Assembly (NCBI GenBank): GCA_945872285.1
Contig: CAMBZR010000080.1
Location: forward strand, 1 to 13,839
Reading direction: 5' to 3'
Source of the DNA: Bordetella parapertussis
GTDB taxonomy: Bacteria > Pseudomonadota > Gammaproteobacteria > Burkholderiales > Burkholderiaceae_B
DNA: 13,839 nucleotides
Part shown: piece after piece, positions 7,427 to 13,839 of the stretch
Numbering within the stretch: position 1 is the stretch's first letter
Layout of the letters: the number at the start of each line of letters is the position of its first letter
Translations under genes and position numbers: made by a program
The notes under the pieces: model-generated
The model's database searches: none
Told to the model about the DNA's origin: nothing
What the model saw: only the letters and a program-made list of their open reading frames with translations

Positions 7427-8596
7427 ATGACAATCAAATCAAAACTACCAGCCATTGGCGCCACCATCTTTACAACCATGAGTACGCTCGCGCTTGAAAA
7501 TAAAGCGATTAATTTAGGCCAAGGCTTTCCAGACTTCCAAGCCGACCCCAAGCTGCTTAATCTTGTGACAGAAGCAATGGCGGCCGGGTTTAATCAATAT
7601 CCTGCCATGGCTGGGGTCATGGCGCTACGGGAGGCCGTCAGTTTAAAAGTTGCGGCCCTCTATCACCACGCATACAACCCAGAAACCGAGATCACAATTA
7701 CAAGTGGCGCCACCCAAGCCATTATGGCCACCGTTCTTGCTGCCGTTGGACCAGACGATGAGGTCCTAGTGCTTGAGCCCTGTTATGACTGTTACATTCC
7801 TGCTATTAAACTCGCTGGCGCCACACCTATCACCGTTGCAATGACGCCCCCTAGCGACACCAATCCGGTCTATACCGTCGACTGGCAGCGGGTAGAAGCC
7901 GCCATCACCACACGCACCCGTTTGCTTGTCATCAACTTTCCTCACAATCCCACGGGTGCGGTCTTTAATCACGAAGATCTCAACCATTTAGAGCGCTTAG
8001 TGCAAGATACAAACATCCTGCTACTTTCTGACGAAGTTTATGAACACATTATTTACGATGGCGTTAAACATCTAAGCGTTGCTACGCGTCCTGCACTTGC
8101 TAGCCGTGCATTTGTGATTTCTTCGTTTGGCAAAACGACGCATACCACCGGTTGGAAAATCGGCTATTGCTGTGCTCCAGCCGCTTTAACCACCGAGTTA
8201 CGTAAAGTTCATCAGTTCATGGTTTTTACAGTTCCGTCTCCGTTTCAACACGCCTTGGCGATCTATACCTCTGATGCAGCAACCTATCAAAACTTACCCA
8301 CGTTTTATCAACAAAAACGCGATTATTTAACTAAAGGGTTACAGCAAACTCGCTTTAAAGTTTTACCAAGCCCTGGTACCTTTTTTTTACTGGCCAACTA
8401 CAGTCAGATTTCAGAACAAAATGAAACAGACTTTTCAATTTGGCTTACCAAAAATCACAAGGTTACGGCCATCCCCGTTTCAGCGTTTTACGCGCAACCT
8501 GACGCATTTGCTTCAAACCATAAACTTGTCCGCTTTTGTTTCGCTAAGGAGGCCACCACCCTTGACCTAGCGATCGAACGTTTGATGCAGGTTTAA
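7427..8596 (+). CDS. ybdL: Methionine aminotransferase, YbdL type (PLP, fold type I)
   Basis: The 389-residue protein closely follows the E. coli YbdL pattern throughout, from SKLPAIGATIF near the N-terminus to the RFCFAK-type C-terminal region. YbdL transaminates methionine, and other bulky hydrophobic or aromatic amino acids, with 2-oxo acids in the cytoplasm. PLP contacts are visible: N174 in PHNPTG, D202 and Y205 in SDEVYEH, the Schiff-base lysine K236 in SSFGKTTHTTGWKIGY, and the carboxylate-binding R369 in LVRFCF. I chose the ATG at 7427 because it gives the family N-terminus; in-frame TTG 7376 and ATG 7388 would add AT-biased residues that overlap the candidate unwinding element. No clear ribosome site precedes it. 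It stands alone, rightward, between two DnaA-box clusters. The exact substrate is uncertain, and kynurenine aminotransferase-like activity is possible. Confidence 0.9.
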   Translation: MTIKSKLPAIGATIFTTMSTLALENKAINLGQGFPDFQADPKLLNLVTEAMAAGFNQYPAMAGVMALREAVSLKVAALYHHAYNPETEITITSGATQAIMATVLAAVGPDDEVLVLEPCYDCYIPAIKLAGATPITVAMTPPSDTNPVYTVDWQRVEAAITTRTRLLVINFPHNPTGAVFNHEDLNHLERLVQDTNILLLSDEVYEHIIYDGVKHLSVATRPALASRAFVISSFGKTTHTTGWKIGYCCAPAALTTELRKVHQFMVFTVPSPFQHALAIYTSDAATYQNLPTFYQQKRDYLTKGLQQTRFKVLPSPGTFFLLANYSQISEQNETDFSIWLTKNHKVTAIPVSAFYAQPDAFASNHKLVRFCFAKEATTLDLAIERLMQV

Positions 8597-8628
8597 TTTA
8601 ATCACGCTTTACTTAATACACCACACAC

Positions 8629-8667
8629 TTTTTTTTAGCATCGTTTTTTTTGATCCCCGCTTAAGCG
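8629..8667. repeat. Two T8 tracts followed by a 10-bp palindrome
   Basis: Two runs of eight T (8629-8636 and 8644-8651) lie 15 bases apart and are followed by the perfect palindrome CGCTTAAGCG at 8658-8667. They sit just after the aminotransferase stop. There is no stem before the T runs, so they are not a standard terminator for that gene. The tracts may curve the DNA next to the DnaA boxes. Confidence 0.4.
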
Positions 8668-8669
8668 CT

Positions 8670-8700
8670 CTTATCTCTTTTATTGTTTTTATATATAACA
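8670..8700. other. AT-rich tract left of array B
   Basis: A T-rich to TATATA stretch immediately before the first boxes of array B, ending in TATATAACA. It could act as an unwinding element, but it is less extreme than the A/T run at 8910-8936. Confidence 0.3.
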
Positions 8701-8703
8701 ACT

Positions 8704-8906
8704 AATGGATAATAAGGGCTGTGGATAACGTGTATAACTCAGATTTATGCTTTCGGAAGAACAAGTTATCCGTTTTTTAGCATGTGGGTAAACTCTGTTT
8801 AAATTTGTGTATCAAGTTGAACAACTTTTTGCAGAGTGGCAATTTTCTGACTTATGCAAGACCGATGCACAACTTATGCACAGCCCCGTAGCCCTTGTTA
8901 TTCACA
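8704..8906. other. DnaA-box array B (right half of candidate oriC)
   Basis: This 200-base stretch carries DnaA-box-like 9-mers in both orientations. On the minus strand: perfect TTATCCACA at 8720-8728, TTATACACG at 8729-8737, TTACCCACA at 8783-8791, TGATACACA at 8806-8814, and a weak one at 8704-8712. On the plus strand: TTATCCGTT at 8766-8774, TTATGCAAG at 8852-8860, CGATGCACA at 8863-8871, perfect TTATGCACA at 8874-8882 and perfect TTATTCACA at 8898-8906. The starts 8852, 8863 and 8874 are 11 bases apart. The left group points one way and the right group the other. No gene is visible in 8597-8969. Confidence 0.82.
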
Positions 8907-8909
8907 AGG

Positions 8910-8936
8910 TAAATTTTTTTTATTTATTTTTAAAAT
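8910..8936. other. 27-base pure A/T run: best candidate DNA-unwinding element
   Basis: Every base from 8910 to 8936 is A or T, and the run begins three bases after the perfect DnaA box TTATTCACA at 8898-8906. A DnaA-box array directly followed by an AT-rich tract is the standard layout of a bacterial origin unwinding region. I could not identify clear DnaA-trio repeats in it. Confidence 0.55.
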
Positions 8937-8993
8937 GATGCTTCGGTACAACGTTCTAAGTCGAAGCAATTGATGCAACCCATAGAGAGCTAC

Positions 8994-9776
8994 ATGCTAC
9001 GGAATAAAACGGTTTTAGTAACAGGCTCTATCGCTGGCTTGGGTTACGCAATCGCTGAAGCGTTTGCGCAACAAAAAGCTAACATTGTTTTGCACGGTCT
9101 AGAGCCAATAGAAAAAATTCAAACTGCCGTCGATTCGTTACGAGAGAGGTTTGGTGTCGCCGTCATGTACAGCCAAGCAAATCTAACGATCGTTGCAGAA
9201 ATTGAAAAAATGATTCAAGACATCAACGCTCAGTTCTCTGGTGTCGATATCTTAGTTAACAACGCCGTCATCCGAAACTTTGCGGCGATTGATACGCTTG
9301 AAACGACGAAGTGGAATGAGTCTATTGAAGTAAATCTATCTTCAGCGTTTCATACTGCGCGACTAACAATTCCGTATATGAAGCAAAAAAAATGGGGACG
9401 AATAATTAATATTTCGTCTGTTTACGGGACAACAGCAACACCTAATCGAGTGACTTACGTCACAACAAAAACAGCCTTAATTGGTTTGACCCGCAGCATC
9501 GCAATGGATGTTGCAAAAGATGGTATTACGTGTAACGCGTTATGCCCTGGCACGGTACCGACGCCGCCAATCTTAGAGCGCCTTGCTGGCTTTGCAAAAA
9601 GAGATGGCATCACTCTTGCGCAAGCAGAACGGGATTACATTTCAACGCGACATCCTACTGGCCGCTTCGTAGCGCTTAAAAGTGTTGCTTTGTTTGCAGT
9701 GTTTTTATGTGGGGAGGCAGGGGTAGATATTACCGGCGCAATTTTGCCAGTAGATGGCGGCTGGACCATAGAGTAG
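8994..9776 (+). CDS. Short-chain dehydrogenase/reductase, 3-hydroxybutyrate-dehydrogenase-like
   Basis: The 260-residue protein is a classical SDR. It has the cofactor motif TGSIAGLG (10-17), NNA at 89-91, and the catalytic set N114, S142, Y155 and K159, in the same numbering as I recall for Pseudomonas fragi 3-hydroxybutyrate dehydrogenase. The C-terminal VDGGWTIE also matches that family. However, the pocket residues that hold hydroxybutyrate there (Q94, H144, K152, W187, Q196, recalled from the literature) read R94, Y144, R152, T187 and R196 here, so the substrate is probably different. I chose the ATG at 8994 because it gives the family N-terminus and has GAGAG upstream; an in-frame ATG at 8973 would add seven residues. 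Base composition is clearly more AT-rich than the flanking core genes (about 37% G+C in a sampled line). It converges on mnmE with a 34-base gap. Confidence 0.85.
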   Translation: MLRNKTVLVTGSIAGLGYAIAEAFAQQKANIVLHGLEPIEKIQTAVDSLRERFGVAVMYSQANLTIVAEIEKMIQDINAQFSGVDILVNNAVIRNFAAIDTLETTKWNESIEVNLSSAFHTARLTIPYMKQKKWGRIINISSVYGTTATPNRVTYVTTKTALIGLTRSIAMDVAKDGITCNALCPGTVPTPPILERLAGFAKRDGITLAQAERDYISTRHPTGRFVALKSVALFAVFLCGEAGVDITGAILPVDGGWTIE

Positions 9777-9810
9777 CGGTGGTCAAACGAAATAGGTAAA
9801 TAGCCTTGTT

Positions 9811-11169
9811 TTATTTGCCAATACAAAAACGTGAAAAAATTTCGCCAAGCAGCTCGTCTGGCGTCATTTGCCCGGTGATCAAGCCTAGGGCTTGGTGTGC
9901 GAGTCTAAGTTCTTCGGCAAATAAATCAAGCATTGCATCGCTTTGAACGCAGTATTCTTGCGCACGAAGCAGATGGGTTTCTGCATCCATCAACGCGTCA
10001 ACGTGACGTTGGCGTGCGAGCCATGGCGATTCTTGACCAGGGTTCCAGCCAGCGAGTTCGAGTAGCTTCGCGCGTAACACGTCCAGCCCAAGCCCAGTCT
10101 TAGCGGAAATCCCTAAAACCTGATCGGGTAAAGCAATGCCATCTACCACCAAATCTATTTTGTTATGAACCTGAAGCACGACCGAGCGCGGCGCACGACG
10201 GGCTTGTAGTTCGTGATCTAGCGTGTGTTGTTTCGTGTAACAGTCTGTTAGATGCAAGATTACGTCGGCCTGCTCAACCGCTGCCCAGGTTCTTTGAATC
10301 CCTAAGCCCTCTATCAAATCGGTCGTCTCACGTAGCCCTGCTGTGTCGGTAATCGTAATCGACACACCACTTAACTCAATCACCTGACTAAGTTTGTCGC
10401 GCGTAGTGCCGGCAATATTTGTCACAATCGCAAGGTCTTGGCCGACAAGCGCATTTAAGAGACTGGATTTTCCGACATTTGGCTCGCCTGCTAAGACAAC
10501 CTGCAGCCCCTCTCTAAGCACCGTTCCTTGCTTTGTTGTAACAAGAACTTTGGCAAGCTCGTCGAGGATGTGCGTTAATCGACGCTGCGCCTGATATTTT
10601 TCGAGAAACTCTATTTCTTCTTCAGGAAAATCTAGCGTCGCCTCTACCAGTAAACGCAGTGTCACAATCGAAGCCGAAAGCGCATTGATCCGGCTAGAAA
10701 ACTCACCGGTCATAGAAATTACCGCCGCGCGCGCGGCCGCCTCTGATGAGGCGTCAATTAGATCAGCAATTGCTTCAGCCTGCGCCAAATCGATTTTGTC
10801 GTTTAAAAAAGCGCGTAACGTAAATTCGCCTGGCTCAGCGATCCGACACTTGAACGCCGCTCCGACGGCGAGACATCGACCCAACAATTGTTGTAGAACA
10901 GCGGGGCCGCCATGGCCTTGCAGCTCGAGCACGTCTTCGCCCGTGTACGAGGCGGGTGCCGCAAAAAATAAAGCAACTCCTTGGTCAATCGGCTTGCCGT
11001 CTTCATCTGGAAATCGACAATAGGTTGCTACCCGTGCCCGTAAGTGGCAACCTAAAAGCGCATGGATAAAAGGCCCCAAAAGGGGCCCTGAGACGCGTAT
11101 GACACCAATGCCACCCCTGCCAGGGGCGGTGGCAATGGCCACGATAGGCTGTTGATCTGAGCGCTTCAT
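9811..11169 (-). CDS. mnmE: tRNA modification GTPase MnmE
   Basis: MnmE (TrmE) is the GTPase partner of MnmG in modifying U34 of tRNAs. The 452-residue protein has the folate-binding N-terminal domain beginning [14 protein letters not shown], a helical domain, and an inserted G domain. Motifs visible are the P-loop GEPNVGKS (228-235), GTTRD (254-258), DTAG (275-278) and NKID (336-339). The C-terminal CIGK (449-452) supplies the conserved catalytic cysteine. I chose the ATG at 11169 because it gives the family length and N-terminus; a longer in-frame start at 11244 would overlap the end of yidC and add unrelated residues. It lies 13 bases after yidC, so it is probably the last gene of the rpmH-rnpA-yidD-yidC-mnmE transcript. 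Confidence 0.97.
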   Translation of the reverse strand: MKRSDQQPIVAIATAPGRGGIGVIRVSGPLLGPFIHALLGCHLRARVATYCRFPDEDGKPIDQGVALFFAAPASYTGEDVLELQGHGGPAVLQQLLGRCLAVGAAFKCRIAEPGEFTLRAFLNDKIDLAQAEAIADLIDASSEAAARAAVISMTGEFSSRINALSASIVTLRLLVEATLDFPEEEIEFLEKYQAQRRLTHILDELAKVLVTTKQGTVLREGLQVVLAGEPNVGKSSLLNALVGQDLAIVTNIAGTTRDKLSQVIELSGVSITITDTAGLRETTDLIEGLGIQRTWAAVEQADVILHLTDCYTKQHTLDHELQARRAPRSVVLQVHNKIDLVVDGIALPDQVLGISAKTGLGLDVLRAKLLELAGWNPGQESPWLARQRHVDALMDAETHLLRAQEYCVQSDAMLDLFAEELRLAHQALGLITGQMTPDELLGEIFSRFCIGK

Positions 11170-11182
11170 GGCGCGAACACGA

Positions 11183-12880
11183 TCAACGATGGGCGACACC
11201 GGCGAGATCGGCCATCTTTTTAGTGATGTACCACTGTTGCGCAATCGACAAGATGTTATTGACGCACCAATATAAAACCAAACCGGCCGGGAAAAAGAAC
11301 ATCATGCCGCCAAAGACTAAAGGCATAAACATCATTACTTTTGCCTGAACGGGGTCTGGTGGCGTCGGATTAAGCCGCATTTGTAAGAACATCGTCGCCA
11401 TCATGATGGCAGGCAAAATGAAGTATGGATCACGTACTGCCAAATCATGGACCCAAAGAACCCAGGGAGCGCCTCTTAGTTCGACGCTTGAGCCTAACAC
11501 GTAATACAACGAAATAAAGACTGGGATTTGGATCACAATTGGCAGACAGCCACCAAGCGGGTTAATTTTTTCGGTGCGATACATCTCCATCATGGCGGTA
11601 TTTAACTTTTGCCGATCGTCACCAAATTTTTCTTTTAATGCTTGAAGCCGTGGCGCAACCATTTTCATTTTTGCCATCGAGCGATAGCTTGCAGCCGACA
11701 AGGGATAAAACGCGGCTTTAATCAAAACGGTTAAGGCAACGATTGTCCATCCCCAGTTTCCAAGCAAAGAAAACAACCAAGTCATCAAAGCAAAAACGGG
11801 TTTAGCAATAATGGTTAATAAACCATAATCAACCACCAACTCGAGCCCAGGCGCTAAGGCTTCTAGTGCGACCTGGTCTTGGGGGCCCACCCAAAGCCTT
11901 GCGACAACAGAGACGCTACTGTTCGGGGCTACCGCGCCAATTGGTTCGATGCTGCGCAAAGCGTAGAGGTTCTTTTCGAGCGCTAGCATCTCGTAGCTGC
12001 GTGTTTTACCTTGCGGCGGAACCCAGGCAGTCACAAAGTAGTGTTGAATTAAAGCAAACCAACCGTTGTCCGCCTGCTTGATATGGGTTGCCTTGCGCTT
12101 TTCAATTTCGTCGAACGTCACTTTTTGAAACTTTTCTTGCTCAGAATAAATTGCGGCACCAAAGAAGTTAGCAGGGCCGCTTAAGAAACTGGGTGCATTG
12201 CTTTCGCCCGCTGGGTCTGCGCCGTCGCGTGTAATTTGTAAATAGACCGAAGGAGCCACTGGCTGAGCTGACAAGTTCTCGATACGATGATCGACTTCAA
12301 CAATGTAGTTGCCGCGCTTAAGCGTAAAAGTCTTGGTGAGTTTGACTTCGCCCGACGTGGACGAAAACTTAATCACTAATGACTCACCGGTTAGCTCACG
12401 CGCCTCGGTTTCGAGCGTAAAAGGTGCTAGGTGTGTTGGAAACAATGTGCCCGCCGGTGCGCCGGTTAACCCAGACTGAACAATATAAGTATGACCGGCC
12501 ACACGCTCTAATAGAGTAAAAGGCTTTGTTGGATCTTCAACAGACGGAAACGCCAGCAAGTCAGTACGAATGAGTTGGGCGCCCTGCAAGTCAAAAGTTA
12601 ATGACAACACGTCGGTTTTGAACGTCACGCTTTGCAAGGGCGCAGTCACTTGTGCGGCCAAACCAGGGACAGTAGAAGCCGTAGCCGTAGGCGTGATTGC
12701 CACGGGCGCCACCGGCACACCCCCTGCCGCGGTAGCGGGGTCGCTGACCGGCGCGCTCGGCTTGACCGCGGTTGGTGCCCCAAACAGCGGCGGGTTTCCT
12801 TGGTGCACTTGCCAGTTATTCCAGAGCATGAGCAACGAAAACGAGAAAATCATCAACAGGATGGTGCGACGGATGTCCAT
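11183..12880 (-). CDS. yidC: Membrane protein insertase YidC
   Basis: YidC inserts and folds inner-membrane proteins, alone or with SecYEG. The 565-residue protein has the Gram-negative layout. An N-terminal membrane anchor (about residues 6-20) is followed by an Ala/Pro/Thr-rich linker to about 80 and a large periplasmic beta domain to about 340. The conserved C-terminal 60-kDa-IMP domain follows with five membrane segments. That domain contains [18 protein letters not shown] with the conserved groove arginine and the cytoplasmic helical hairpin after it, then [13 protein letters not shown] and LYWCVNN. The C-terminus ends soon after in a short basic tail. The ATG at 12880 has a TAGG element just upstream. 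It follows yidD by 50 bases on the same strand. Confidence 0.97.
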   Translation of the reverse strand: MDIRRTILLMIFSFSLLMLWNNWQVHQGNPPLFGAPTAVKPSAPVSDPATAAGGVPVAPVAITPTATASTVPGLAAQVTAPLQSVTFKTDVLSLTFDLQGAQLIRTDLLAFPSVEDPTKPFTLLERVAGHTYIVQSGLTGAPAGTLFPTHLAPFTLETEARELTGESLVIKFSSTSGEVKLTKTFTLKRGNYIVEVDHRIENLSAQPVAPSVYLQITRDGADPAGESNAPSFLSGPANFFGAAIYSEQEKFQKVTFDEIEKRKATHIKQADNGWFALIQHYFVTAWVPPQGKTRSYEMLALEKNLYALRSIEPIGAVAPNSSVSVVARLWVGPQDQVALEALAPGLELVVDYGLLTIIAKPVFALMTWLFSLLGNWGWTIVALTVLIKAAFYPLSAASYRSMAKMKMVAPRLQALKEKFGDDRQKLNTAMMEMYRTEKINPLGGCLPIVIQIPVFISLYYVLGSSVELRGAPWVLWVHDLAVRDPYFILPAIMMATMFLQMRLNPTPPDPVQAKVMMFMPLVFGGMMFFFPAGLVLYWCVNNILSIAQQWYITKKMADLAGVAHR

Positions 12881-12930
12881 TGTTGCCTAAAAAAATAAAA
12901 AACTAACCGGAGAAGGCTCGCAGTTTAGCG

Positions 12931-13212
12931 TTAATCAAGATGACAGCGGTGCGACGAAGCCCCGCCATCAGGTTTTTTTGGAACTATTTTTGCTGTCTGC
13001 TCGGGCACGGGATCCAAGCCTCCTTGACACCAAGGGTGGCAACGCCCAAGCCGCTTGACCGCGAAGTAGACGCCTTGAGCGGCACCCAACTTAGTAATCG
13101 CCTCAATTGCGTAGTTCGAACAAGTTGGTGTGAATCGACAGCTTTGGCCAAGCCAAGGGCTTAATAAAAATTGATAAGCCCGGATAGGAGCAATTAGTAT
13201 CGCTTTCAGCAT
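12931..13212 (-). CDS. yidD: Membrane protein insertion efficiency factor YidD
   Basis: YidD is a small membrane-associated protein that helps YidC-dependent insertion. The 93-residue product has the family pattern: a short amphipathic N-terminus ([20 protein letters not shown]), then [15 protein letters not shown] with C25 and C31, and [14 protein letters not shown] with C58 and C62. The start overlaps the rnpA stop by seven bases, so translation is probably coupled. The C-terminal tail after residue 70 is not conserved in the family. Confidence 0.95.
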   Translation of the reverse strand: MLKAILIAPIRAYQFLLSPWLGQSCRFTPTCSNYAIEAITKLGAAQGVYFAVKRLGRCHPWCQGGLDPVPEQTAKIVPKKPDGGASSHRCHLD

Positions 13213-13589
13213 CGCTCTGCCTTTGAAAAGTGAGCGTTCGCTTCTTCGCGTGCAGCGCGCTTAAGCGCGCTGAGGCTGGTGGCTTCGATGTGCTTGTTTA
13301 AGCGCACCACATAATCCGCAGGAGCAAGAGACAAGCGGCAGGCCCGGAAGGCCTCTCGCACCACCCGTTTTAATGCATTGCGCGTAGAGGCGTGGTGTGC
13401 AAACCGCTTTGCCATCACCAAGCCCAAACGCGCGAGAGGTGCGTTTGGACCGATTTGTTCAGACAAGCTAACGGCGCGAGCGGTTAGGACAAAATAAACC
13501 CCACGAGAAATACGGCGACCCGAGAGGGCGGCAGAAAACTCAGTGGGGCGGTGCAGGCGCGCCGCCGAAGGGAAGGTGGCGCTAGGCAT
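13206..13589 (-). CDS. rnpA: Ribonuclease P protein component
   Basis: RnpA is the basic protein cofactor of the RNase P ribozyme that matures tRNA 5' ends. The family core is present: [12 protein letters not shown] near the N-terminus, [29 protein letters not shown] in the middle (the RNR-type RNA-binding helix), and a basic C-terminus. I chose the ATG at 13589 (127 residues) because it starts shortly before the conserved RLHRPTEF; an in-frame ATG at 13634 would add 15 residues outside the family. It overlaps yidD and follows rpmH by about 100 bases. Confidence 0.94.
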   Translation of the reverse strand: MPSATFPSAARLHRPTEFSAALSGRRISRGVYFVLTARAVSLSEQIGPNAPLARLGLVMAKRFAHHASTRNALKRVVREAFRACRLSLAPADYVVRLNKHIEATSLSALKRAAREEANAHFSKAERC

Positions 13590-13692
13590 CAGTGCGGAGA
13601 TCTTAGAACGGACTTGGCGAAGGTAACAGGACAACTAAGAGAAGACGTCTAGCTTGAAGGGACTAACGACGTCTAATAATACGACCAGGCGT

Positions 13693-13827
13693 TTATACAG
13701 CCAGGCGTTTGCGACCTTTAGCACGACGAGCATTGATGACGGCGCGGCCACCGCGTGTTTTCATGCGCACGCGAAAGCCGTGAGTACGCTTGCGGCGGGT
13801 AACGGAAGGCTGGTAGGTACGTTTCAT
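13693..13827 (-). CDS. rpmH: Ribosomal protein bL34
   Basis: This 44-codon gene encodes [20 protein letters not shown] and continues as a very basic tail ending RKRLAV, which is complete bL34 of the large ribosomal subunit. Only 12 bases of leader lie inside the window, so its promoter and any upstream dnaA are outside. It leads the rpmH-rnpA-yidD-yidC-mnmE cluster. Confidence 0.97.
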   Translation of the reverse strand: MKRTYQPSVTRRKRTHGFRVRMKTRGGRAVINARRAKGRKRLAV

Positions 13828-13839
13828 GATGAGTGGCCC

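Noticed and set aside
8597..8969. CRISPR-like or insertion-sequence-end repeats
   Set aside because: The repeated 9-mers are DnaA boxes; there are no long identical repeats with spacers and no terminal inverted repeats or transposase.
9795..9819. GGTAAATA / TATTTGCC hairpin between the converging SDR and mnmE genes, considered as a terminator
   Set aside because: The stem is AT-rich with a G-U pair, overlaps the mnmE stop codon, and has no proper T-tract on either strand.
10685..11023. 112-residue rightward frame inside mnmE
   Set aside because: It is antisense to conserved mnmE codons and looks like a compositional shadow.
12570..12890. 106-residue rightward frame opposite the yidC N-terminal linker
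   Set aside because: It is complementary to the Ala/Pro/Thr-rich yidC linker; its sequence follows from that bias.

Overview
The window looks like a chromosomal core segment from a betaproteobacterium, most likely Burkholderiales and perhaps Alcaligenaceae. The evidence is the tRNA-Tyr / tRNA-Gly / tRNA-Thr / tuf array, the block rpmH-rnpA-yidD-yidC-mnmE, the block mnmG-rsmG-parA-parB, and encoded CCA ends on the tRNAs. Genus and species cannot be assigned from the sequence alone.

Layout, left to right. Positions 1-631 hold the 5' end of tuf (EF-Tu) and three tRNA genes, all leftward, behind one near-consensus sigma70 promoter at 603-631. Positions 813-2408 encode a four-domain rhodanese-like protein in which only the second domain keeps a catalytic cysteine. 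Positions 2498-6847 form a compact leftward operon of mnmG, rsmG, parA and parB, covering tRNA wobble-uridine modification, 16S rRNA m7G methylation and chromosome partitioning; several of its genes overlap. Positions 6848-7426 are non-coding and contain two parS centromere sites and an array of DnaA-box-like 9-mers. Positions 7427-8596 encode a YbdL-type methionine aminotransferase (rightward). Positions 8597-8969 are a second non-coding, AT-rich stretch with more DnaA boxes and a 27-base pure A/T run. Positions 8994-9776 encode a short-chain dehydrogenase resembling 3-hydroxybutyrate dehydrogenase but with altered substrate-pocket residues. Positions 9811-13827 hold the leftward cluster rpmH, rnpA, yidD, yidC and mnmE (ribosomal protein L34, RNase P protein, membrane-protein insertion, tRNA modification).

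How it fits together. MnmE and MnmG form the heterocomplex that modifies U34 of tRNAs; their genes are here separated by about 3 kb holding two DnaA-box clusters, two parS sites and two rightward metabolic genes. ParA and ParB are encoded next to the parS sites that ParB should load onto. The most interesting reading is a bipartite chromosomal replication origin whose two DnaA-box clusters flank the aminotransferase gene, joined to the partition locus. The caveat is that the rpmH end, beyond which dnaA and a classical origin often lie, is at the right edge of the window, and the rpmH-mnmE genes would run head-on to forks leaving an origin at 7-9 kb.
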